NCBI GenBank assembly: GCA_036365145.1
Contig: JAEOAD010000939.1
Location: forward strand, 124,001 to 188,000
DNA: 64,000 bases
Direction: 5' to 3'
Source: Orientallactaga sibirica
Lineage: Eukaryota > Chordata > Mammalia > Rodentia > Dipodidae
Shown here: one piece after another, positions 50,091 through 60,894 of the stretch
Numbering within the stretch: the first letter of the stretch is position 1
How the letters are laid out: each line of letters starts with the position of its first letter
Position numbers and translations under genes: made by a program
Notes under the pieces: generated by a model
The model's input: the letters and a program-made list of their open reading frames with translations, nothing else
The model's database searches: none
What the model was told of the DNA's origin: nothing

Positions 50091-51017
50091 ACTAACATCT
50101 TCATTGCAGAACACTGTACAGTTTGAAATAAGCTAGTTCGCTTCTAGGAATCAGTTGCTTTAATACAAAGATGGTTGAGTGCAGCAAGTTCAAACTTTCC
50201 TAGTTAGTATAATTTAACAAGATGTACAACTGAAAGGTTTCACTTCATTTCTAAACTACTTTGTTTAGAAAACAAACATCTTCATTGCCAAATAGTGTAC
50301 TGTGTGAAATAAGGTAGTTTGGTTGCAGGAATCAGTTGCTTTCCTACGAAGAAGGTTGAGTGCAGCATGTTCCACATTTCCCAGTTTGTGTAATCTAAAA
50401 AGATGTCCAACTTAGTAGATACACCTCATTTCTCAAGTAGTTTGTGTAGAAAACAATCATCTTCATTGCCAAATACTGTACTGTGTGAAATAAGCTAGTT
50501 CGGTCTAGGAATCAGTTGCTTTCCTACGAAGAAGGCTGATTGCAGCAAGTTCAAACTTTCCTTGTTTGGGTAATTTAAGAAGATGTACAACTTAGTAGAT
50601 TCGGTTCATTTCTAAAGTAGTTTGTTTAGAAACCAAACATCTTCATTGCCAAGCATTGTACTGTGGGAAATAAGCTAGTTCAGTTATAGGAATCAGTTGC
50701 TTTCCTACGAAGAAGGTTGAGTGTAGCAAGTTCAAACTTTCCTTGTATGTGTAATCAAACAAGATGTACAACTTAGTAGATTCGACTCATTTCTAAAGTA
50801 GTTTGTTTAGAAAACAAACTTCTTCATTGCTGAACACTGTACTGTGTGAAATAAGCTAGTACGGTTCTAGGAATCAGTTACTTTTCTACGAAGATGTTGA
50901 GTGCAGCAAGTTTACATTCCTGGTTAGTGTAATCTAACAAGATGTACAACTTACAAGTTTCGCTTCATTTCTAAACTACTTTGTTTAGAAAACAAACAAC
51001 TTCATTGCCAATACTGT
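50091..51017. repeat. Five-monomer block repeated from 45,967, copy 2
   Basis: This is the second copy of the block, ending at TTCATTGCCA.ATACTGTACTGTGTG, after which the two copies follow different monomers. Divergence is a few percent by eye. That is more than between the 8.91-kb copies and far less than between random monomers. Confidence 0.85.
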
Positions 51018-53727
51018 ACTGTGTGAAACAAGCCAGTTCGGTTCTAGGAATCAGTTGCTTTCCTACGAAGAATGTTGACTGCAGCATGTTCCAACTTTCC
51101 TTGTTTGTGTAATCTGAGAAGTTGTACAACTTAGTAGAGTCGCCTCATTTCTAAAGTAGTTTGTTTAGGAAACAAATATCTTCATTTCCGAATACTGTAC
51201 TGTGTCAATTTTGGTAGCTCGGTTCTAGGAATCAGTTGCTTTCCTACGAAGGTTTAGTGCAGCAAGTTCAAACTTTCCTTGTTCGTGTAATCTAAGAAGA
51301 TATAGAACTTAGTAGATTCACCTCATTTCTAAAGTAGTTTGTTTAAAAAAGAAACATCTTCATTGGCGAACACTGTACTGTGTTAAATAAGCTATTTCGG
51401 TTCTGGGAATCAGTTGCTCTACTACGAAGAATGTTGAGTGCAGCAAGTTCAAACTTTCCTTGTTTATGTAATCTAAAATGATGTACAACTTAGTAGATTC
51501 ATCTCATTTCTCGATTAGTTTGTTTAGAAAACTAACATCTTCATTGCCGAGCACTGTACTGTCTGAAATCAGCTAGTTCGGTTGTAGGAATCAGTTGCTT
51601 TCCTAAGAAGAAGGTTGAGTCCAGCAAGTTCAAACTTTCCTTGTGTCTGTAATGTTACACGATGTACAACTTAGTAGTTTCGCATCCTTTCTAAAGTAGT
51701 TTGTTTGGAAAACAAACACCTTAATTTCTGTACAATGTATTTTGTGAAATAAGCTAATTCTGTTCTACGAATCAGTTGCTTTCCAACAAATGTTAAGTGC
51801 AGCCAGTTGAAACTTTCCTTGTTTGTGTATTCGAACAAGATTTAGATCTTACTAGATTCTCCACATTTCTAAAGTAGCTTGTTTAGAAAACAAACATCAT
51901 CATTGCCGAACACTGTGCTGTGTGAAATAAGCTATTTCGGTTCTAGGAATCAGTTGCTTTCCTACGAAGAAGGTTGAGTGCAGCAAGTTCAAACTTTTCT
52001 TGTTTATGTAATCCAAAAGATGTACAACTTAGTAGATTCACCTCATTTCTAAAGTAGCTTGTTTAGAAAACAAATATCTTCATTGCCGAACACTGTACTG
52101 TGTGAAATAAGCTAGATCGGTTCTAGGAATCAGTTGTTTCTTACGAAGAAGGTGGAGTGTAGCAAGTTCAAACTTTCCTTCTCTGTGTAATCTAACATGA
52201 TATGCAATGTAGTAGATTTGCCACATTTCTAAAGTAGTTAGATTAGAAAACAAACATCTTCATTGCCGAACACTGTACTTTGTGAAATAAGCTAGTTCAG
52301 TTCTAGGAATCAGTTATTTTCCTACGAAGATGGTTGAGTGCAGCAAGTTCAAACTTTCCTTGTTGTTGTAATCTGACAAGATGTACAACTTAGAAGTTAC
52401 GCTTCATTTCTAAACTACTTTGTTTAGAAAAACACACATCTTCATTGCCAAACAATGCACTATGCGAAATAAGCTAGTTCGGTTCTCAGAATCAGTTGCT
52501 TTCCAAGAAAGAAGGTGGAGTGCAGCAAGTTCAAACTTTCCTTGTCTGTGTAATCTAACAAGATGTAATACTTAAAAGATTTACTCTTTTCTAAAGTAGT
52601 TTTTTTGAAAACAAACCTCTTCATTTCTGAACACTGAACTGTGTGAAATAAGCTAGTTCAGTTCTAGGAATCACTTGCTGTTCTACGAAGATGGTTGAGT
52701 GCAGCAAATTCAAACTTTCCTTGTTTCTGTAATGTTAGAAGATGTACAACATAGTAGATTTGCCTCATTTCTAACGTAGTTTGTTTAGAAAACAAACATC
52801 TTCTTTGCCAAACACTGTACTGTGTGAAATAAGCTAGTTCGTGTCTTGGAATCAGTTGCTTTCCTACAAAGAAGGTGGAGTGCAGCAAATTCAAACTTTC
52901 CTTGTTTATGTAATCTAAAAAGATGTACAACTTAGTAAATTCGCCTCATTTGTAAAGTATTTTGTTTAGATAACAAACACCTTCACTTACGAACACTGTA
53001 GTCTTTGAAATAAGGTAGTTTGCTTTTAGAAATTAGTTGCTTTCCTACGAAGATGGTTGAGTGCAGCAAGTTCAACCATTCCTTGTTAGTGTAAGCTAAC
53101 ACGATGTACAACTTAGTAGATTCACCTCATATCTAAAGTAGTTTCTTTAGAAAACAAACATCTTCATTGCCGAACACTGTACTGTGTGAAATAAGCTAGT
53201 TTGGTTTTAGGAATTAGTTGCTTATCTACTAAGATGGTTGAGTGCAGCAAGTTCAAACATTCCTAGTTAGTGTAATCTAAAAAGATGTACAACTTACAAG
53301 TTTCACTTCATTTCTAAACTGCTTAGTTTAGAAAACAAACATCTTCATTGCCAAATACTGTAGTGTGTGAAACAAGCCAGTTCGGTTGTAGGAATCAGTT
53401 GGTTTCGTACTAAGAAGGTTGAGTGCAGCATGTTCCAACTTTCCTTGTTTGTGTAGTGGGACTAGATGTAAAACATAGTAGATTCGCTTCATTTCTCAAG
53501 TAGTTTGCTTAGAAAACAAACATATGCATTGCCGAACACTGTACTGTGTGAAGTAAGCTAGTTCCGGTCTAGGAATCAGTTGCATTTCTACGAAGATGTT
53601 TGTGTGCAGTAAGTTCAAACATTCCTCGTTAGTGTAATCTAAAAAGATGTACAATATAGTAAATTTGCCTCATATGTAAAGTTGTTTGTTTAGAAAACAA
53701 AAATGTTCATTGCTGAACACTGTACTG

Positions 53728-54023
53728 TGTGAAATAAGCTAGTTCAGTTCTAGGAGTCAGTTGCGTTTCTAAAAAGATGGTTGAATGCAGCAATTTCAAA
53801 CATTCTAGTTAGTGTAATCTAACAAGATGTACAACTTAGTAGATTCGCCTCATTTGTAAAGTACTTTGTTTAGAAAACAGACATCTTCATTGCCGAACAC
53901 TGTACTTTGTGAAATAAGCTAGTTCAGTTCTAGGAGTCAGTTGCGTTTCTAAAAAGATGGTTGAATGCAGCAATTTCAAACATTCTAGTTAGTGTAATCT
54001 AACAAGATGTACAACTTAGTAGA
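53728..54023. repeat. Recent single-monomer duplication (exact 116-bp match, offset 180)
   Basis: Bases 53,728-53,843 and 53,908-54,023 are identical by eye, including rare forms GGAGTCAGTTGCG, TCTAAAAAGATGG, GAATGCAGCAATTTC and CATTCTAGTTAG. Neighbouring monomers elsewhere differ at many sites, so this is one of the youngest events in the window outside the 8.9-kb pair. Confidence 0.9.
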
Positions 54024-54050
54024 CCTCATTTGTAAAGTACTTTGTTTTGA
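54021..54050. repeat. Truncated monomer after the recent duplication
   Basis: TTAGTAGA is followed by CCTCATTTG (4 bp lost), and ACTTTGTTTT then jumps to GAACACTGTAC, losing about 24 bp that hold the right half of the dyad and CATCTTCATTGCC. The deletion sits at the right end of the exact 180-bp duplication, so both may come from one faulty exchange. Confidence 0.8.
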
Positions 54051-55592
54051 ACACTGTACTTTGTGAAATAAGCTGGTTCTGTTCTACGAATCAGTTGGGT
54101 TTCTACGAAGATGGTTGAGTGCAGCAAGTTCGAACATTCCTAGTTAGTGTAATCTAACAAGATGTACAACTTAAAAGTTTTGATTCATTTCTAAACCACT
54201 TTGTTTAGAAAACAAACATCTTCATTGCCAAATACTGTACTGTGTTTAAAAAGTTAGTTCAGTTCTAGGAATCAGTTGCTTTCATACGAAGAAGGTTGAG
54301 TTCAGCAAGTTGAAACTTTCCTTGTTTGTGTAATCTAATAAGATGTACAACGTAGTAGATTAGCCTCATTTCTAAAGTAGTTTGTTTAGAAAACAAACCT
54401 GTTCATTGCCAAACACTGTACTCTGTGAAATAAGCTATTTCGGTTCTAGGAATCAGTTGCTTTCTAAAGAAGAATGTTGAGTGCAGCAAGTTCAAACGTT
54501 GTTTGTTTTTGTAATCTTACAAGATGTACAACTTACAATTTTCACTTCATTTCTAAACTATTTTGTTTAGAAAACAAACATCTTCATTGCCAAATACTAT
54601 ACTTTGTGAAATAAGCTAGTTCGGTTCTAGGAATCAGTTGCTTTCCTACGAAGAAGGTTGAGTGCAGCAAGTTCAAACATTTCTTTTTTGCGTAATGTGA
54701 CAAGATGTACAACTTCGTACATTCGCCTCATTTCTAAAGTAGTTTGTTTAGAAAACAAACATCTTCATTGCCAAACACTGTTCTGTGTGAAAGAAGATAG
54801 TTCGTTTCTAGGAATCAGTTGCTTTTCTATGAAGATGGGTGAGTGCAGCCAGTTAAAACTTGACTTGTTTGTGTAATGTGACAAGATGTACAATTTCGTA
54901 GATTCACCTAATTTCTAAAATAGTTCGTTTAGTAAACAAACACCTTCATTGCCGTACACTGTACTGTGTGAAATAAGCTATTTCGGTTCTAGGAATCAGT
55001 TGATTTCCTACAAAGAAAGTTTAGTGCAGCAAGTAAAAACATTCCTAGTTATATAGTCTAAGAAGATATACAACATACAAGTTTCACTTCATTTCTAAAC
55101 TACTTTGTTTAGAAAACAAATATCTTCATTGCCTAATACTGTACTGTGGGACATAAGCCAGTTCTGTTCTATGAATCAGTTGCTTTCCTACGAAGAAGGT
55201 TGAGTGCAGCATGTTCCAACTTTCCTTCTTTGTGTAATCTGACAAGGTGTACAACTTAGTAGATTCGCCTAATTTCTAAAGTAGTTTGGTTAAAAAACCA
55301 AAATCTTCATTGCTGAACACTGTACTCTGTGAAATAAGCTGGTTTGGTTCTAGGAATCAGTTGCTTTACTACGAAGAAGGTTGAGTGCAGCAAGTTCAAA
55401 CTTTCCTTGTGTGTGTAATCTACCAAGATGTATAACTTAGTATATTCGCGTCATTTCTAAAGTAGTTTTGTTAGAAAACAAACACCTTCATTTCCGAACA
55501 CTGTACTGTGTGGAGTAAGCTAGTGCGGTTATAGGAATCAGTTGCTTTCCTACGAAGATGGTTGAGTGTAGCCAGTTCAATCTTTCCTTGTT

Positions 55593-55620
55593 TGTGTAAT
55601 CTAACATGTGTAATCTAACA
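55593..55620. repeat. 14-bp tandem duplication inside a monomer
   Basis: TGTGTAATCTAACA occurs twice in a row. It overlaps the same part of the monomer as the 27-bp duplication found in the first 25 kb but has a different length and end points, so it is an independent slippage event. Confidence 0.9.
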
Positions 55621-57299
55621 ATATGTAGAACTTAGTAGATTCGCTTCGTTCGTAAGGTAGTTTGTTTAGAAAACAAACATCTTCATTGCTGAACACTATG
55701 CTGTGTGAAATAAGCTATTTCGGTTCTAGGTATCAGTTGCTTTCCTACCGAGTAGGTTGAGTGCAGCAAGTTCAAACTTTCCTTCTTTAAGTAATCTAAA
55801 AAGATGTACAACTTAGTAGATTTGCCTCATTTCTAAAGTAGTTTGTTTAGAAAACAAACATCTTCATTACTCAACAATGTGCTGTGTGAAATAAGCTAGT
55901 TCGGTTCTAGGTATCAGTTTCTTTCCTACGAAGAAGGTTGAGTGCAACAAGTTCAAACTTTCCTTGTATATGTAATATAACAAGATGTATAACTTAGTAG
56001 ATTCGCCTCATTTCAAACGTAGTTTATTTAGAAAAAAAAACATCTTCATTGCCAAACACTGTACTATACGAAATAAGATAGTTTGGTTCTAGGAATCAGT
56101 TGCGTTCCTACGAAGAAGGTTGAGTGCAGCAAGTTCAAATATTCCGAGTTAGTGTAATCTAACAAGATGTACAATTTAGTAGGTTCGCCTCATTTCTAAA
56201 GTAGTTTGTTTAGAAAACAAACATCTTCATTTTAGAACACTGTATTGTGTGAAATAAGCTAGTACGGTTCTAGGAATCAGTTTCTTTTCTACGAAGATGG
56301 TTCATTGCAGCAACTTCAAACATTCCTAGGTAGTGTAGTCTAACAAGAAGTACAACTTACAAGTGTCGCTTTGTTTATAAAATACTCTGTTTAGAAAACA
56401 AACATCTTCATTACCAAATATTGTAATGTCGGAAATAACCAGTTCAGTTCTAAGAATCAGTTGCTTTCCTACGAAAAAGGTTCAGTGCAGCATGTTCAAA
56501 CTTTCCTTGTTTGTGTAATCCGACAAGATGTACAATTTCGTAGATTCTCCTCATTTGTAAAGTAGTATGTTTAGAAAACAAACATCTTCATTGCCCAACA
56601 CTGTAGTGTGTCAAGTAACCTAGTTCGGTTCTAGGAATCAGGTACTTTCCTGCAAAGAAGGTTGACTGCAGCAAGTTCAAACTTTCCTTGTTTGTATAAT
56701 CTTACAAGATGTACAACTTAGTAGATTCGCCTCATTTTTAAAGTTGTTTGTTTAGAAAACAAAATTCTTCATTGCTGAAGACTGTACTGTGTATAATAAG
56801 CTACTTCGGTTCTTGGGATGAGTTGCTTTCCTTACAAATAAGGTTGAGTGCAGCAAGTTCAAACTTTCCTTGTTTGTGTAATCTAACAATATGTACAACT
56901 TAGTAGATTAGCCTCATTTCTAAAGTAGTTTGTGTAGAAAACAAACATCTTCATTGCTGAATACTGTACTGTGTGAAATAAGTTAGTTCGGTTCTTGAAA
57001 TCAGTTGCTTTTCTATGAATATGGTTGAGTGCAGATAGTTCAAACATTCCAGGTCAGTGTAATCTAACAAGATGTACAACTTAGTAGATTCGCCTCATTT
57101 CTAAAGTAGTTTGTTTAGACAACAAACATCTTCATTGCCGAACACTGTATGGTGTGATATGAGCTATTTCGGTTCTAGGAATCAATTGCTCTCCTCTAAA
57201 GAAGGTTGAGTGCTGCAAGTTCCAACTTTCCTTGTTTGTGTCATCTAACAAGATGTACAACTTAGTACGTTCGTCTCATTTCTGAAGTAGTTTAGACAG

Positions 57300-57840
57300 C
57301 AAACATCTTCCTTGCATAACACTGTACTGTGTGAAATAAGCTAATTCGGTTCTAGGAATCAGTTGCTTTTTTACGAAGATGGTTGAGTACAGCAAGTTCA
57401 AACATTCCTAGTTAGTGTAATCTAACAAGATGTACATCTTAGTAGATTCACCTCATTTCTAAAGTAGTTTGTTTAGAAAACAAACGTCTTCATTGCCAAA
57501 CACTGTACTGTGTGAAATAAGCTAGTTCAGTTCTAGGAATCAATAGCTTTCCTATGAAGAAGATTGAGTGCTGCAAGTTCAAACTTTCCTTGTTTGTGTA
57601 ATATGACAAGATGTACAACTTAGTAGGTTCACCTCATTTCTAAAGTACTTTGTTTAGAAAACAAACATCTTCCTTGCTAAACACTGTACTGTGTGAAATA
57701 AGATAGTTCGGTTCTAGGAATCAGTTGCTTTTTTACGAAGATGGTTGAGTACAGCAAGTTCAAACATTCCTAGTTATTGTAGTCTAACAATATGTACAAC
57801 TTAGTAGATTCACCTCATTTCTTAAGCAGTTTGTTTAGAA
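57300..57840. repeat. Two-monomer (362-bp) repeat
   Basis: The stretch with TTCCTTGC, TTGCTTTTTTACGAAG, GTTGAGTACAGC and CATTCCTAGTTA.TGTA at 57,300-57,480 is echoed at 57,660-57,840; TTGCTTTTTT is at 57,363 and 57,725, an offset of 362 bp. The first member also has a 5-bp loss in the dyad (AGTAGTTTAGACAGCAAAC). Confidence 0.75.
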
Positions 57841-58000
57841 AACAAACATCTTTATTGCCAAAGACTGTACTGTGTGAAATAAGGTAGTTTGGTTCTTGGA
57901 AACAGTTGCTTTTCAACAAAGATGGAGGAGGGCACCAAGTTCAAACATTCCTAGTTAGTGTAGTCTACAAAGATGTACAACTTACAAATTTCACTTCATT
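57680..58000. repeat. Sixteen-monomer-spaced pair, copy 1
   Basis: This block matches 60,574-60,894 at an offset of 2,894 bp through AAGATAGTTCGGTT, GAGTACAGCAAGTTC, TTTATTGCC, TTTTCAACAAAGATGG and GGGCACC.AGTTC. The spacing equals 16 monomers, the same count as the 2.88-kb unit at 28.5-34.3 kb, although the monomers themselves are different. Confidence 0.7.
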
Positions 58001-58201
58001 TCTAAACTACTTTCTTTAGAAAACAAACATCTTCGTTGCCAAACACTGTACTGTGTGAAATAAGCTAGTTCGGTTCTAGGAATCAGTGGCTATCCAACGA
58101 AGAAGGTTGAGTGCAGCAAGTTCAAATATTCCTAGTTAGTGTAATCTAACAAGATGTACAACTTAGTAAATTCGCATCATTTCAAACGTAGTTTGTTTAG
58201 A

Positions 58202-58868
58202 AAACAAACATCTTCATTGAGGAACACTGTACTGTGTGAAGTAAGCTAGTTCGGTTCTAGGAATCAGTTGCTTTCCTATGAAGAACGTTGAGTGCAGCAA
58301 GTTCAAAATTTCCTTTTCTGTGTTAATCAGAAGATGTACAACTTAGTAGAATCGCCTCATTTCTAAAGTAGTTTGTTTAGAAAACCAACATCTTCCTTGC
58401 CGAATACTTTACTGTGTGAAATAAGCTAGTTCGGTTCTAGGAATCAGTTTCTTTTCTACGAATATGGTTGACTGCAGCAAAGTTCAAACATTCCTAGTTA
58501 GTGAAATCTAACAAGATGTACAATTTAGTAGATTCGCTTCATTTTTCAAGTCGTTTGTTGATAAAACAAACATCTGCATTGCCGAACACTGTACTGTGTG
58601 AAACAATCTGTTTCGGTTCTAGGAATCAGTAGCTTTTCTTCGAAGATTGTTGAATGCACCAAGTTCAAACGTTCCTTGTTTGTGTAATGTAACAAGATGT
58701 TCAAGTTAGTGGATTCGATTCATTTCTAAAGTACTTTGTTTGGAAAACAAACATCTTCATTGCCGAACACTGTACTGTGTGAAATAAGCTAGTTCGGTTC
58801 TAGGAATAAGTTGCTTTCCTACGAAGAAGGTTGAGTCCAGCACGTTCAAACTTTCCTTGTTTGTGTAA
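58202..58868. repeat. Nine-monomer-spaced block, copy 1
   Basis: This block matches 59,830-60,496 at an offset of 1,627-1,628 bp, which is nine monomers. Shared private forms include TGTGTTAATCAGAA, GCCGAATACTTTACTG, CGAATATGGTTGACTGCAG, CAAAGTTCAAAC, TTAGTGAAATCT, TTTTTCAAGT or TTTTCAAGT, TTGTTGATAAAAC, GTGAAACAATCT, CTTTTCTTCGAAGAT and GGAATAAGTTGC. Confidence 0.85.
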
Positions 58869-59829
58869 TCTCACAAGATGTACAAAGTAAAAGTTTCGCT
58901 TCATTTCTAAACTACTTTGTTTAGAACACTAACATTTTCATTGCCGAACACTGTACTGTGTGAAATAAGTTATTTCAGTTATAGGGATCAGTTTCTTTCC
59001 TGCGGAGAAGGTTGATTGCAGTAAGTTCAAACTTTCCTTCTTTGTGTAATCTAAGAAGATGTACAACCGAGTAGATTTGCTTCATTTATAGAGTAGTTTG
59101 TTTAGAAAACAAACATCTTCATTACCAAACCCTGTACTGTGTGAAATAAGCTAGTTCGGTGCTAGGAATCAGTTGCTTTCGTACTAAGAACGTTGAGGGC
59201 AGCAAGTTCAAACTTTCCTTGTTTGTGTAAAGTAACAAGATGTACAACTTAGTAGATTCACTTCATTGCTAAAGTAGTTTGTTTAGAAAACAAACATCTT
59301 CATTGCCGAACACTGTACAGCGTGAAATAAGCTACTTCGGTTCTAGGAATCAGTTGCTTTTCTACGAACATGTTTGAGGGCAGCAAGTTCAAACATTCCT
59401 AGTTAGTGTAATCTAACAAGATGTACAACTTAGTAGATTCGCCTCATTTCAAACGTAGTTTGTTTAGAAAACAAACATCTTAAATGCCGAACACTGTACT
59501 GTGTGCAATAAGCTAATTTGGTTCTAGGAATCAGTTTCTTTCCTACAAAGAAGGTTGAGTGCAGCAAGTTGAAACTTTCCTTGTTTGTGTAATATAACAA
59601 GATGTACACCTTGTAAGTTTCACTTCATTTCTAAACTACTTTCTTTAGAGAACATACATCTTCATTGCCAAATACTGTACTGTGTGAAATAAGCTCCTAG
59701 GATTAGAGGAATCAGTTCCTTTCCTATGAAGAAGGTTGAGTGCAGCAACTTAAACTTTCCTTGTTTGTGTAAACTAAGTAGATGTACAACTTAGTAGATT
59801 CGCCTCATTTCTAAAATAGTTTGTTTAGA

Positions 59830-60496
59830 AAACAAACATCTTCATTGTCGAACACTGTACTGTGTGAATTAAGCTAGTTCGGTTCTAGGAATCACTTGCT
59901 TTCCTACGAAGAATGTTGAGCGCAGCAAGTTCAAAGTTTCCTTCTTTGTGTTAATCAGAATATGTACAACTTAGTAGAATTGCCTCATTTCTAAAGTAGT
60001 TTGTTTAGAAAACAAACATCTTCATTGCCGAATACTTTACTGTGTGAAATAAGCTAGTTCGGTTCTAGGAATCAGTTGCTTTTCTATGAATATGGTTGAC
60101 TGCAGCAAAGTTCAAACATTCCTAGTTAGTGAAATCTCACAAGATGTACAATTTAGTAGATTCACCTCACTTTTCAAGTAGTTTGTTGATAAAACAAACA
60201 TCTGCATTGCCGAACACTGTAGTGTGTGAAACAATCTATTTCAGTTGTAGGAATCAGTAGCTTTTCTTCGAAGATGGTTGAATGCACCAAGTTCAAACGT
60301 TCCTTGTTTCTGTAATGTAACAAGATGGACAAGTTAGTGGATCGATTCATGTCTAAAGTAGTTTGTTTGGAAAACAAACATCTTCATTGTCGAACACTGT
60401 ACTGTGTGAAATAAGCTAGTTCGGCTCTAGGAATAAGTTGCTTTCCTACGAAGAAGGTTGAGTGCAGCAAGTTCAAACTTTCCTTGTTTGTGTGAT
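59830..60496. repeat. Nine-monomer-spaced block, copy 2
   Basis: This is the second copy of 58,202-58,868, ending near TCCTTGTTTGTG, after which copy 1 continues into a type II-like end and copy 2 into a type I end. The 950 bp between the two copies holds ordinary monomers, including an irregular AAGCTCCTAGGATTAGAGG stretch near 59,693. Confidence 0.85.
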
Positions 60497-60573
60497 CTAA
60501 CAAGTTGTACAACTTAGTAGATTCAGCTCATTTCTAAAGTAGTTTGTTTAGAAAACAAACATCTTCAGTGACG

Positions 60574-60894
60574 AACACTGTACTGTGTGAAATAAGATAG
60601 TTCGGTTGTAGGAATCAGTTGCTTTTCAACGAAGATGGTTGAGTACAGCAAGTTCTAAGATTCCTAGTTAGTGTAATCTAACAAGTTGTGCAACGTAGTT
60701 GATTCACCACATTTCTAAAGTAGTTTGTTTAGAAAATAAACACCTTTATTGCCGAAGAGTGTACTGTGTGAAATAAGCTGGTTTAGTTCCAGGAATCAGT
60801 TGCTTTTCAACAAAGATGGTCTAGGGCACCCAGTTCAAACATTCCTAGTTAGAGTAATCTAAAAAGATGTACAACTTACAAGTTTCACGTCATT
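60574..60894. repeat. Sixteen-monomer-spaced pair, copy 2
   Basis: This is the partner of 57,680-58,000, with more divergence (AAGATTCCTAG, GGTCTAGGGCACCC). Confidence 0.7.

Larger units (their letters stand above)
51018..57279. repeat. Diverged mosaic satellite, region 5
   Basis: About 34 monomers of mixed types include the exact single-monomer duplication at 53,728-54,023, a 14-bp duplication at 55,593 and a GATGTAATACTTAAAAG variant near 52,560. Type II copies lie near 52,390, 53,295, 54,170, 54,530, 55,075 and 56,355. No gene or inserted element is visible. Confidence 0.8.

Noticed and set aside
52664..52930. 88-codon minus-strand open frame and other minus-strand frames with LLHSTFFVGK-like peptides.
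   Set aside because: The recurring peptide is the reverse translation of the CCTACGAAGAAGGTTGAGTG block. It recurs because the satellite does, in frames ended by ordinary monomer variation.
59690..59710. Possible inserted non-satellite sequence at AAGCTCCTAGGATTAGAGG.
   Set aside because: It is only about 15 bp of altered sequence between normal AAATAAGC and GGAATCAG blocks with the usual monomer spacing, so it is a diverged monomer and not an insertion.
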